The position numbers and the translations under genes are program-made. A stretch of 22,885 nucleotides of DNA, from NCBI GenBank assembly GCA_034430835.1, contig DAOUDX010000392.1, positions 1 through 22,885 on the forward strand. The letters are read 5' to 3'. This DNA comes from JAFGED01 sp034430835. Lineage in GTDB: Bacteria > Chloroflexota > Anaerolineae > B4-G1. Shown here one piece after another: positions 16,684 to 22,885 of this stretch (its first letter is position 1; the number at the start of each line of letters is the position of its first letter). The notes under the pieces are model-generated. The model was given only the letters and a program-made list of their open reading frames with translations. It was not told where the DNA came from and did not search any database.

Positions 16684-17308
16684 CACACTCCCCACCAAAG
16701 ATCGGTGCCAGGTAATTGAACAGCATACGTTTCATCTCGGCAGTGATCTGTTCGCCGAACTCGTCGTCACTATCACGTGTGATCAGCGAGAGGAGAGCTT
16801 TCACCTGAGCTTTGCAGGCCAGCGCCACCAAGTGGGCACGCGGCTCATCCATGTCGGGCGCCGCCTGTCGCAGAAGGCCCACCATGCGCTCAACGATCTC
16901 CTCGTCCATCTCCTCCGACGCAGCGGCAACGTCGGCGGAGACATCCGAGCCAAGGAGAATCTGCTTGAACCCTGGGCACACTGCCTGCAGATCGACGAAT
17001 GGATCGACGATGCGGTCGATGACCACTTCCAAGGGCAAGTAGACCAGATCCTCCGTAAAGACCTGATCGTATATCGCGCGCACCTGCTCCAGGTGACGGA
17101 CCGATAGACCGCGCAAAATGGCATCCTTGTCCGGGAAATACCGGTAGAGTGAGCCGATAGAGACTCCAGCGCGCTTAGCAATGGCATTTGTGGTCACAGC
17201 CTCGTACCCCACCTCCGCAATGAGTTCGGCTGCCGTATCGAGAATCAGATTGACCCGCTCCTGACTACGCGCTTGTTGAGGTCTACGCCGCATGGGCACG
17301 TCTTCCAT
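16670..17308 (-). CDS. TetR/AcrR-family transcriptional regulator
   Basis: 212 aa with an N-terminal TetR DNA-binding domain: ARSQERVNLILDTAAELIAEVGYEAVTTNAIAKRAGVS leads into the recognition helix SIGSLYRYFPDKDAIL (about 50-65). A variable all-helical ligand domain follows. The ATG at 17308 has a GGGGAG site; a second in-frame ATG lies five codons later. It is divergent from the nitroreductase operon, whose promoter carries an inverted repeat in its spacer, so it probably represses that operon. It overlaps the metallophosphoesterase gene downstream. The ligand is not predictable; quinones, nitro-aromatics or other redox-active compounds would suit the neighbouring genes. Confidence 0.92.
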   Translation of the reverse strand: MEDVPMRRRPQQARSQERVNLILDTAAELIAEVGYEAVTTNAIAKRAGVSIGSLYRYFPDKDAILRGLSVRHLEQVRAIYDQVFTEDLVYLPLEVVIDRIVDPFVDLQAVCPGFKQILLGSDVSADVAAASEEMDEEIVERMVGLLRQAAPDMDEPRAHLVALACKAQVKALLSLITRDSDDEFGEQITAEMKRMLFNYLAPIFGGECDDAH

Positions 17309-17323
17309 CGCTCAACTCCCCAC

Positions 17324-17352
17324 TTGACAAGGTGAGCTTTTGCTCATATAAT
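17324..17352 (+). promoter_or_regulatory. Perfect consensus sigma-70 promoter with TetR-type operator
   Basis: TTGACA (17324-17329), 17 bases, TATAAT (17347-17352). The spacer contains the inverted repeat TGAGC-TTTT-GCTCA (17333-17346), ideally placed for a TetR dimer to exclude polymerase. Initiation is expected near 17359, about 130 bases before the nitroreductase start. The adjacent tetR gene on the other strand starts 16 bases away, so binding may also control tetR itself. Confidence 0.8.
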
Positions 17353-17394
17353 AACCATCAAGCTGAGGTTCCAGCCGGATAACAGGAGTGCAAA

Positions 17395-17433
17395 GTGAGC
17401 AAATCCTCTTGTTGCGAATCATACCAACTTTGA
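17395..17433 (+). CDS. Possible 12-codon leader peptide with a Cys-Cys pair
   Basis: A GTG preceded at six bases by AGGAG opens a short frame that reads MSKSSCCESYQL and stops at 17431-17433. It lies between the promoter and the nitroreductase gene, and its stop codon overlaps a second inverted repeat. Position and ribosome site suit a regulatory leader ORF, and the tandem cysteines could make its translation sensitive to cysteine supply. It could equally be chance. Confidence 0.3.
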   Translation: MSKSSCCESYQL

Positions 17434-17447
17434 CAACTCTTGTCAAA
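17429..17447. repeat. Perfect 8-base inverted repeat in the nitroreductase leader
   Basis: TTTGACAA (17429-17436) and TTGTCAAA (17440-17447) are separated by CTC. It lies about 70 bases downstream of the predicted start point and 43 bases before the nitroreductase ATG. It could be a second regulator site or a small RNA hairpin; no T-run follows. Confidence 0.5.
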
Positions 17448-17489
17448 CAAGCCGGGCGATACAAAATCAAATGAGGCTGGGAGACCACA

Positions 17490-18350
17490 ATGCCCTACAA
17501 TCGACCTGTGATAGAACTCATCAAAAGCCGTTTCTCTTGCAGGAGCTACTCAGAAGAGCACATCGCCGAGGAAAAGCGGCAACAACTCGCTGCCTTTATC
17601 GCGTCGAACCAGACAGGCCCCTTCTGCTCGCCAACGCGCTTCGAGCTGATAACAGCGACGGAGGCGGATCGAAAAGCGCTGCAGGGGCTCGGCACATACG
17701 GATTCATCAAGAACCCCACGGGCTTTATTCTCGGCGCGATGAGCGAAGGTGAAAAGAACCTGGAGGATTTCGGATACGCGATGGAGCACATTATCCTATT
17801 CGCCACCGACCTTGGGCTGGGCACCTGCTGGCTCGGCGGGAGCTTTACCAAGGGCCGCTTTGCCAAAAAGATCGCTGCCGGGGAAAAAGAGCGCGTGCCT
17901 GCGGTCACATCGGTCGGAAACATCGCAGATGATCACAGCGTCCGCCAGCGATTTTCGCGCAACAAACACAGATATGCATGGGACGAGCTTTTCTTCGATC
18001 AGGCGTTCGGCAGACCACTTTCTCAAGACAAAGCAGGTGTGTACGCCGAGCCGCTTGAAATGGTGCGGCTGGGACCGTCTGCTTCGAACAAGCAACCGTG
18101 GCAGATCGTCAAAGACGGCGCCGCCTGGCATTTTTACATCCAACGCAGCAAACGGTATGGCCCCGACAGCCTGGTGTTCAAACTGCTGAACGTAGACGAT
18201 ATGCAGCGCCTGGACGCCGGCATCGCGATGTGCCATTTTGAACTCACGGCCAACGAGTTGGGCTTGGGAGGGAAATGGACAATTGACGAGCCCTCGATCC
18301 AAAAGCCAGACGAGTTGACTGAGTATATTGCAAGCTGGAGAGAAATATAG
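17490..18350 (+). CDS. Nitroreductase-family flavoprotein (TM1586-like)
   Basis: A 286-aa FMN-dependent oxidoreductase of the nitroreductase superfamily, in the longer putative-TM nitroreductase group with two related halves. The N-terminal half has the FMN-contact start IKSRFSCRSYSEE (about 11-23), ASNQTGPFCSPTRFELI and the GLGTCWLGGSF loop near 110. The second half repeats the pattern with LGPSASNKQPWQIV (about 194-207). It should reduce nitro, quinone or enoate-type substrates with electrons from NAD(P)H or ferredoxin. The ATG has GGGAG upstream. The DUF362/ferredoxin gene starts at the very next base, so the two are co-made and may pass electrons between them. TetR control is suggested by the promoter. 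Confidence 0.88.
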   Translation: MPYNRPVIELIKSRFSCRSYSEEHIAEEKRQQLAAFIASNQTGPFCSPTRFELITATEADRKALQGLGTYGFIKNPTGFILGAMSEGEKNLEDFGYAMEHIILFATDLGLGTCWLGGSFTKGRFAKKIAAGEKERVPAVTSVGNIADDHSVRQRFSRNKHRYAWDELFFDQAFGRPLSQDKAGVYAEPLEMVRLGPSASNKQPWQIVKDGAAWHFYIQRSKRYGPDSLVFKLLNVDDMQRLDAGIAMCHFELTANELGLGGKWTIDEPSIQKPDELTEYIASWREI

Positions 18351-19514
18351 ATGAACAAGGTCTATGTCGCCAAGTGTTCCGACTATGGACAAGCCGAGGG
18401 CAAGTTAGCCGGACTGTTGGCAATGATTGGTGGATTGGAGCAATTCGCCGCGCCGGGCGAAAAGATCGCACTCAAGGTCAACCTCCTCGCACCAGCAGAG
18501 CCAGAGAAGGCCATCACCACCCACCCTGCCGTCGTCGCCGCGGTGGGAAAGGCGACCAAGGCAGCGGGCGCCGACCCCATCATCATCGATAGCCCTGGCT
18601 CCGGCTTCCAGTACACCGAAAGAACGCTGAAACGCTTCTATCGCGCGTGTGGGATGATCGACGCTGCCGCAGAGGCCGGTATCGAGCTCAATATGGACAC
18701 AACCTACCAAGCCGTTTCCTTCCCCGATGGAGAGTTGACCAAACGGCTCGATATCATCACTCCCATTGTCGAAGCCGACGGCGTGTTCAACCTGTGTAAG
18801 CTCAAGACGCACACCTACATGGGGATCACCGGCGCGGTCAAGAACCACTTTGGCATCATTCCAGGGCTGGCCAAGCCGGGCTACCATGCCAAGCTTCACG
18901 ACGCAGCGCGTTTCGCCAACATGCTCCTCGACCTTTCCGCCTACGTCGCTCCTCGCCTGTCGATCATGGACGCGGTGGTGGGAATGGGAGGCGACGGCCC
19001 CAACGCCGGAGAGCCGCGTCGTATCGGCCTGCTGCTGGCGGCGCGCAACCCGCTGGCCCTGGACATCGTCGCCAGCGAGATCATCGGTCCGCCACGGGAG
19101 AACAATCCTGTGCTGATCGCCGCGGAAAAGCGTGGACTCTCCCCCACCCGGCTGGAGCAAGTCGAGCTCGTCGGCGCAGATGCCACAGGCCTCCGCATCC
19201 CAGGCTACAGACTTCCCGCAACATTCGCCAGCGAGGAAGGTCTGGCAAATCTGCTCTGGTGGCAGCAGGCGCTAAAGCCGCTGTTCAGGGACAGCCTGAC
19301 CGTCAGACCGCGGGTCGTGAGGGAGAAATGCATCGCCTGCGGTGCCTGCCGCGATGCGTGCCCGATGCACGCCATCACCATCAAGGGCAACGGCAGACGA
19401 TACGCCCACATAGATAGCAAGAACTGCATCCGCTGCTACTGCTGCCACGAGATGTGCCCGCAGGACGTGATCGAACTGCGCCAAGGTCCACTGTACCGCC
19501 TCGTAAACAGCTAG
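18351..19514 (+). CDS. DUF362 protein with C-terminal 2[4Fe-4S] ferredoxin domain
   Basis: 387 aa. Residues about 1-300 form a DUF362 domain, with the KVNLLAP start, IIIDSPGSGF, and the TGAVKNHFGIIPGLAKPGYH stretch typical of the family. The C-terminal region carries two ferredoxin clusters: C327/C330/C333/C337 (CIACGACRDACP) and C359/C362/C365/C369 (CIRCYCCHEMCP, with an extra Cys364). DUF362 proteins are of uncertain enzymology and common in anaerobes; the clusters imply electron transfer. The ATG directly follows the nitroreductase stop, with GGAGAG inside that gene. The stop lies two bases from the convergent GNAT-like gene end. Confidence 0.92.
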   Translation: MNKVYVAKCSDYGQAEGKLAGLLAMIGGLEQFAAPGEKIALKVNLLAPAEPEKAITTHPAVVAAVGKATKAAGADPIIIDSPGSGFQYTERTLKRFYRACGMIDAAAEAGIELNMDTTYQAVSFPDGELTKRLDIITPIVEADGVFNLCKLKTHTYMGITGAVKNHFGIIPGLAKPGYHAKLHDAARFANMLLDLSAYVAPRLSIMDAVVGMGGDGPNAGEPRRIGLLLAARNPLALDIVASEIIGPPRENNPVLIAAEKRGLSPTRLEQVELVGADATGLRIPGYRLPATFASEEGLANLLWWQQALKPLFRDSLTVRPRVVREKCIACGACRDACPMHAITIKGNGRRYAHIDSKNCIRCYCCHEMCPQDVIELRQGPLYRLVNS

Positions 19515-19515
19515 G

Positions 19516-20751
19516 TCAATCCAGCGGACGCCGGTAGACACGGTGTCTCTTGTAGGGCTTGACGCGCATCGCTTCGAGTTCCTGGATCATTCGCCTGTTG
19601 GTCTCCTGAACCTGCACCAAATCGGCGCAGTGATACTGGGGACGATCCACTACCGTATGGTACAGCTCGGAGTACAGCAATGCATTACCGCCTAGACCCC
19701 GGTAGCGCTCCAAGATGCCGCCGCCATTAAAGTTGAGCCAGCGCGTGCGCTTGAACTCGCGCATCAGGTGATACCAACCGGTGGGCCACAGCCGCCCTTT
19801 GCAGCGCTGAATCGCTGCCGAGAGATCCGGATAAGCGAGGACAAAGCCCGCGATCTCATCCCGCTTCATCAACACCGTGATCAACGAGGGATCGGCCACA
19901 GCGAGGATGCGCTCGGCAATGACCTGCGCCTCCGCCTCAGTAATCGGCACGTACCCCTGTACCTCGACGAAGGAACTGTTGTAGACAGCGGTCACACGGG
20001 GGATCATGGCGCGCAGCTCGGCTTTGTTGCGAAAGCGCAGGACGCGGAAACCGCGCCTCTCCTTGACCCTCTCCGCCAATTCCAGGACGCGCGGGGGAAT
20101 GCTCATGTCTCGGTCGATGTAGCAAGAGATCAGATCGAGTTGCTTCTCGAAACCGGCATCCTCGACCAGGTTGCCATAATAAGGATAGTTGTAGGCAATA
20201 CCCAATGCCGGGCGATGTTCGAACCCTTCGACCAATAACCCTTTCCCATCAGCAGCGATAAATCCCTGCGGTCCCCACATCTTGCCAAGTCCACGTCCTC
20301 GCGCCCAGTCAAACGCGGCGTCGAAGAGGGCACGAGAGACAGCTCGATCATCCACCACGTCGAAATGGCAGAAGAAAGCAGTCCGCTCCTCGTGGTACTC
20401 ATTAGACTTGTGGTGTAATAGCAGAATTGACTACATATGGCGGTCAAAGGGCACAAATTGTGCTGTCCAACCGCCACATATGGCGGGGAACGCCTATTGC
20501 GCCACAAGTCTATTGTAGCGAGCGTTATCGAGCACAGCGATGCGACCCACGACTCCGCTGCCGTCGAGCGCAAGGAAGAAAGCCGCCTCGGAGTGCTCGT
20601 AAAACGGATGACGGGTGGGATCGAGTTGGGCACGGGCCTCGCCCACGAATGGAGGCACCCACAGCTCGCTCTCACGGTAGAGCCGGAAGGGGAATTCGAT
20701 GTAGCGGCGCACGTCACGCCGGTCGGTGAGATCAAGACGATGGATGTGCAC
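19516..20751 (-). pseudogene. GNAT-like acetyltransferase gene interrupted by a MITE-like insertion
   Basis: Two in-frame halves of one gene. The 5' half starts at a GTG (20751), nine bases after the exonuclease stop. It reads RLDLTDRRDVRRYIEFPFRLY, then WVPPFVGEARAQLDP, and ends GRIAVLDNARYN. The 3' half resumes NEYHEERTAFFCHF and continues to 19516 with GLGKMWGPQGF and SSFVEVQGYVPITEAEAQ. This order matches large (about 370-380 aa) GNAT-superfamily proteins. The 108-base element plus 3-base duplication between them keeps the frame but brings a TAG at 20496-20494, so only a truncated N-terminal piece is made. The 3' half might be restarted at the GTG codons near 20358. Removing the insert gives 374 codons plus stop. 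Confidence 0.8.
20404..20511. mobile_element. 108-bp MITE-like element
   Basis: The ends are 18-base terminal inverted repeats, AGACTTGTGGTGTAATAG (20404-20421) and CTATTGCGCCACAAGTCT (20494-20511), matching at 16 of 18 positions. ATT flanks both sides (20401-20403 and 20512-20514) as a 3-base target duplication; a TA duplication one base inward is an alternative reading. The interior folds back too: CATATGGCGGT (20434-20444) pairs with ACCGCCACATATG (20470-20482) with a two-base bulge, and GCACAAATTGTGC (20451-20463) is palindromic. There is no transposase. It is more AT-rich than its surroundings. The parent transposon family was not recognised. Confidence 0.82.
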
Positions 20752-20759
20752 GTTAAGTC

Positions 20760-21548
20760 CTAAAGAACAAACTCCGCCACAAGGAATGTATGATCTGACG
20801 GGCGTTCGGCCCGGCGGGCCTCCACGTCGATCCAGGCACCTGTTGATTTCTGCGCCAGCGGCTCGGTGGCCCAGATGTGATCCACCCGCCAGCCGATCCC
20901 CCGCTCGATGGGGTCCCGCGCCCGGTAATCGTAGTAGGTGTACTGGCCTAGCTCGCCGGGATGATGGCGGCGGAAGATGTCCACGAACCCCCACTCACGC
21001 ACCCGCTCCAGCGCCGCCCGCGCCTCCGGGTGGTAATCGACGTGGCCCTCCAACCCCTTGGGGTCGTAGACGTCGATGGGCTCGGTGGCGACATTCAGGT
21101 CGCCCATCCACAGCAGCAGCTCGTCGGGCGCATAGTGCCGCTCGAAAAACGCCCGCAACCGCTCAAACCAGCGCAGTTTGTACTGAAAATGCTCCGACTC
21201 AGCATCCCGTCCCTGAGGCACGTAAGTGTTGACCACCGAAACGCCGCCGATCACCGCCCGGATCAGGCGTGGCTCGTCTGGCTCCTCGCCATCACCGATG
21301 CCAAAGGCGACACCCTGCGCCTCCTCCCGACTGATGACGGCCACCCCGGCGTGGGCCTTCTGACCCCGGAAAATGACCCGATAGCTCGCTTCCCGGATCG
21401 GGCCTGCCGGGAAATCCTCGTCTTGCACCTTCGTCTCCTGCACACAGAGAACGTCCGGTGACTCCCGGCCCAGCCAATCCAGGATCAACTCCATCCGCGC
21501 GCGAATAGAGTTGGCGTTGTAGGTCGCCACCTTAAAATAGCCGCCCAA
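20760..21548 (-). CDS. xth: Exodeoxyribonuclease III (AP endonuclease family)
   Basis: A DNA-repair nuclease that cleaves at abasic sites and trims 3' blocks. The 262-aa reading carries the exonuclease/endonuclease/phosphatase fold motifs: VATYNANSIRAR (Asn11), LCVQETK (Glu38), VNTYVPQG, WMGDLNVA, WRVDHIW and the C-terminal SDHTFLVAEF. Length and the LGGYFKVATYN start match the family. I placed the start at the TTG at 21548, which has GAGGAGG seven bases upstream and sits one base after the QueG-like stop. Longer in-frame starts, for instance ATG at 21581, would add unrelated residues read from the upstream gene. Confidence 0.9.
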   Translation of the reverse strand: MGGYFKVATYNANSIRARMELILDWLGRESPDVLCVQETKVQDEDFPAGPIREASYRVIFRGQKAHAGVAVISREEAQGVAFGIGDGEEPDEPRLIRAVIGGVSVVNTYVPQGRDAESEHFQYKLRWFERLRAFFERHYAPDELLLWMGDLNVATEPIDVYDPKGLEGHVDYHPEARAALERVREWGFVDIFRRHHPGELGQYTYYDYRARDPIERGIGWRVDHIWATEPLAQKSTGAWIDVEARRAERPSDHTFLVAEFVL

Positions 21549-21549
21549 T

Positions 21550-22275
21550 CTAAACCTCCTCAACCTTTGATTTCTTTCCATGGGGGCACTCATACACACA
21601 CAAGCCGCAGACTCTGATCCCCATCTCCTCCTTGCGCTGCCGGAGGTAGTTGTTGCATCGGTGAGCATCGAAGCGAGCCTCGCGAGACTCTTCGGCAACG
21701 AAATTCCTGCCGGTGAACGCCTGGACAGGGCAAATCGCCACACACGCCGCACAATCTCCACAGCGTTCCGCCAACGGCTGACCTGCTGGAAGAGGCGCAT
21801 CGGTCAGAATGCTGGCCCACCGCACACGAGGTCCCACCTCAGGCGTCACCAGGAGACAGCTCTTGCCGATCCACCCCAGCCCGGCCAGGTGAGCTGCCAG
21901 CTTGTGAGAAAACGCACCCTGCAGCCCCTCCAAGTTCGTCAACGGCCTCCCAGAAGCGCGCACAGGAAAAGCGCGGTACCCCATGTGCCGCAAGCTGCTC
22001 GCCAGCCGCGAGGCAATCTGGTCCAGGCGTGCGTTGAGCACGTCGTAGCAGTGGCCGCGATAAGCCAACAACACGGCCCTATCCTCTTGGAGATAGAGCC
22101 GATCCACAATGGCCAACGGCATCACCAAGCCGACGGAGATGGCGCGAGGGAACTGGGCCACCACCTTCCCACCCTGCTTCTCGACAAACCGCCAGGCAGG
22201 AGCAAGATCGGCGACGCCAACGTAGTCGGCATCCAACGCCAGAGCTTGCTCGCGCAAAGCACGGCTATCGATCAC
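21550..22275 (-). CDS. QueG-like 4Fe-4S double-cluster protein
   Basis: 241 aa related to epoxyqueuosine reductase and reductive-dehalogenase-like proteins, but much shorter than true QueG (about 310-390 aa). An N-terminal segment with YDVLNARLDQIASRL leads to the HLAGLGWIGKSCLLVTPEVGP motif (about 130-149). The first cluster is C172/C175/C178/C182, and a second set is C207, C223, C226 and C230 (CGLCVYECPHG). It likely performs a reduction or electron transfer, not the queuosine step. The start is a GTG overlapping the upstream stop (GTGA) with AAGGGAG before it; the next gene's ribosome site lies in its last codons. Confidence 0.82.
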   Translation of the reverse strand: MIDSRALREQALALDADYVGVADLAPAWRFVEKQGGKVVAQFPRAISVGLVMPLAIVDRLYLQEDRAVLLAYRGHCYDVLNARLDQIASRLASSLRHMGYRAFPVRASGRPLTNLEGLQGAFSHKLAAHLAGLGWIGKSCLLVTPEVGPRVRWASILTDAPLPAGQPLAERCGDCAACVAICPVQAFTGRNFVAEESREARFDAHRCNNYLRQRKEEMGIRVCGLCVYECPHGKKSKVEEV

Positions 22276-22885
22276 ACGACCACTCCCTTCTCAGCCGCCC
22301 ACAATGCCCGCCACACCCGCTCCGGCGTGAAGGGCACCCCGCGAATCCAGACACCCGTCGCGTCGTGGATGGCGTCGGCTATCGCCGGGGCCACGCCGTC
22401 CAGCGGGATCTCGGCCACCGACTTGGCCCCGAACGGCCCTGTGGGCTCTACTGTCTCCACAAAGATGACCTCCATCTCGGGCATCTCATTGCACTTGTAG
22501 ACGTGGTAGGGGCCGAGGCGCGCGTTGACCATGCGGCCTTGCTCATCGTACACCATCTCCTCGCAGTGAGCGAACCCCACCCCCTGCTGCAGACCACCCT
22601 CCACCTGACCGGAGGCGGTGATAGGGTTGATCACCCGCCCGGCGTCCACTGCCATCAGCACCCGCTCCACCGTGACCTGGCCGGTCTCGGTATCGACCGC
22701 CACCTCGGCGAACTGGGCGGCAAAGGGCGGCGGGCTAGCGTAGCTCATGTGGGAGGCGCTGGCGATGATCTGGTGCTGCTCCTGTTGGTGCAGGCTGCTC
22801 AGGGCCACCTGCGCCAGAGTGAGCGCGGCACCATCCGGGGCGATGACCTTGCGGTCGCGGAGCTGCGGCCCCCCCCCCCCCACCC
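22272..22885 (-). CDS. Molybdopterin-binding hydroxylase subunit (xanthine dehydrogenase family), C-terminal part
   Basis: The 3' end of a large molybdenum hydroxylase subunit; its 5' part lies beyond the window. Recognisable C-terminal blocks are FAAQFAEVAVDTETGQV, VDAGRVINP, GQVEGGLQQGVGFA, and GPFGAKSVAEIPLDGVAPAIADAI. In the family the glutamate of that last block is the catalytic base near molybdenum. The family includes xanthine, aldehyde and carbon monoxide dehydrogenases; this fragment does not decide which. The last residues toward the edge run through a homopolymer, so the frame there is uncertain. It is coupled to the QueG-like gene by a four-base overlap. Confidence 0.87.
   Translation of the reverse strand, partial: VGGGGPQLRDRKVIAPDGAALTLAQVALSSLHQQEQHQIIASASHMSYASPPPFAAQFAEVAVDTETGQVTVERVLMAVDAGRVINPITASGQVEGGLQQGVGFAHCEEMVYDEQGRMVNARLGPYHVYKCNEMPEMEVIFVETVEPTGPFGAKSVAEIPLDGVAPAIADAIHDATGVWIRGVPFTPERVWRALWAAEKGVVV
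22869..22881. repeat. 13-base C homopolymer at right edge
   Basis: An uninterrupted run of 13 C lies four bases from the window end, inside the molybdenum hydroxylase frame (a G-run on the coding strand). Such runs are prone to length errors and often coincide with contig breaks, so the reading frame upstream of it is unreliable. Confidence 0.8.

Noticed and set aside
15763..16719. 318-aa plus-strand frame opposite the metallophosphoesterase
   Set aside because: The minus strand carries all phosphoesterase motifs; the plus frame shows no motif and lacks a credible ribosome site.
17440..17456. Second promoter from TTGTCA near 17440
   Set aside because: The only -10-like sequence (TACAAA) is 14 bases away, too close for a sigma-70 promoter.
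1..22885. tRNA, rRNA, CRISPR arrays, prophage or defence genes
   Set aside because: None of the expected clover-leaf sequences, regularly spaced repeats, integrases, toxins or nuclease/defence cassettes were seen on reading the window.

Overview
This window looks like a chromosomal contig from a high-GC bacterium, most likely a member of the Chloroflexota (Anaerolineae-like). That placement is an inference from gene style: double-Cys lipoprotein boxes (SACC, AGCC), a LacI/AglEFG-like/TreT cassette, a DUF362 protein with its own ferredoxin domain, and alternative GTG/TTG starts. No rRNA, tRNA or CRISPR array was seen. The two ends look like contig ends: the left 120 bases are hairpin-rich, repeat-like DNA abutting a broken gene, and the right end is a 13-C homopolymer inside a partial gene.

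Layout. 1-369: 3' fragment of an MBL-fold hydrolase. 350-1237 (+): M48 membrane metalloprotease. 1252-3060 (-): alkaline-phosphatase-superfamily enzyme. 3061-3216: back-to-back promoters, the rightward one a perfect TTGACA-17-TATAAT followed by a double palindromic operator. 3217-9124 (+): sugar cassette of LacI regulator, family-1 solute-binding lipoprotein, two MalF/MalG-type permeases and a TreT-like trehalose synthase, closed by a terminator. 9166-12169 (-): alpha-glucan phosphorylase preceded by a polytopic membrane protein. 12195-12244: divergent promoters sharing one -35 region. 12288-15659 (+): family-5 (peptide/nickel-type) solute-binding lipoprotein and two Dpp-type permeases. 15676-17308 (-): metallophosphoesterase and TetR regulator. 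17324-17447: perfect consensus promoter with an inverted repeat in its spacer, a tiny Cys-Cys leader ORF and a second inverted repeat. 17490-19514 (+): nitroreductase and DUF362/ferredoxin protein. 19516-22885 (-): partial molybdopterin hydroxylase, QueG-like Fe-S protein, exonuclease III and a GNAT-like gene, coupled or nearly so.

How it works together. The 3.2-12.2 kb region reads as an alpha-glucoside/trehalose unit. A LacI protein probably represses itself and the importer, the importer brings in the disaccharide, TreT interconverts trehalose with NDP-glucose plus glucose, and the convergent phosphorylase releases glucose-1-phosphate from glucan. Neither ABC importer has its ATPase here. 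The 16.7-19.5 kb region reads as a TetR-controlled redox pair.

The most notable structural find is a 108-bp MITE-like insertion (20404-20511, 18-bp terminal inverted repeats, 3-bp target duplication, foldback interior). It interrupts the GNAT-like gene and places a stop codon in frame. Removing the element plus one duplication copy restores a continuous, family-like reading frame.
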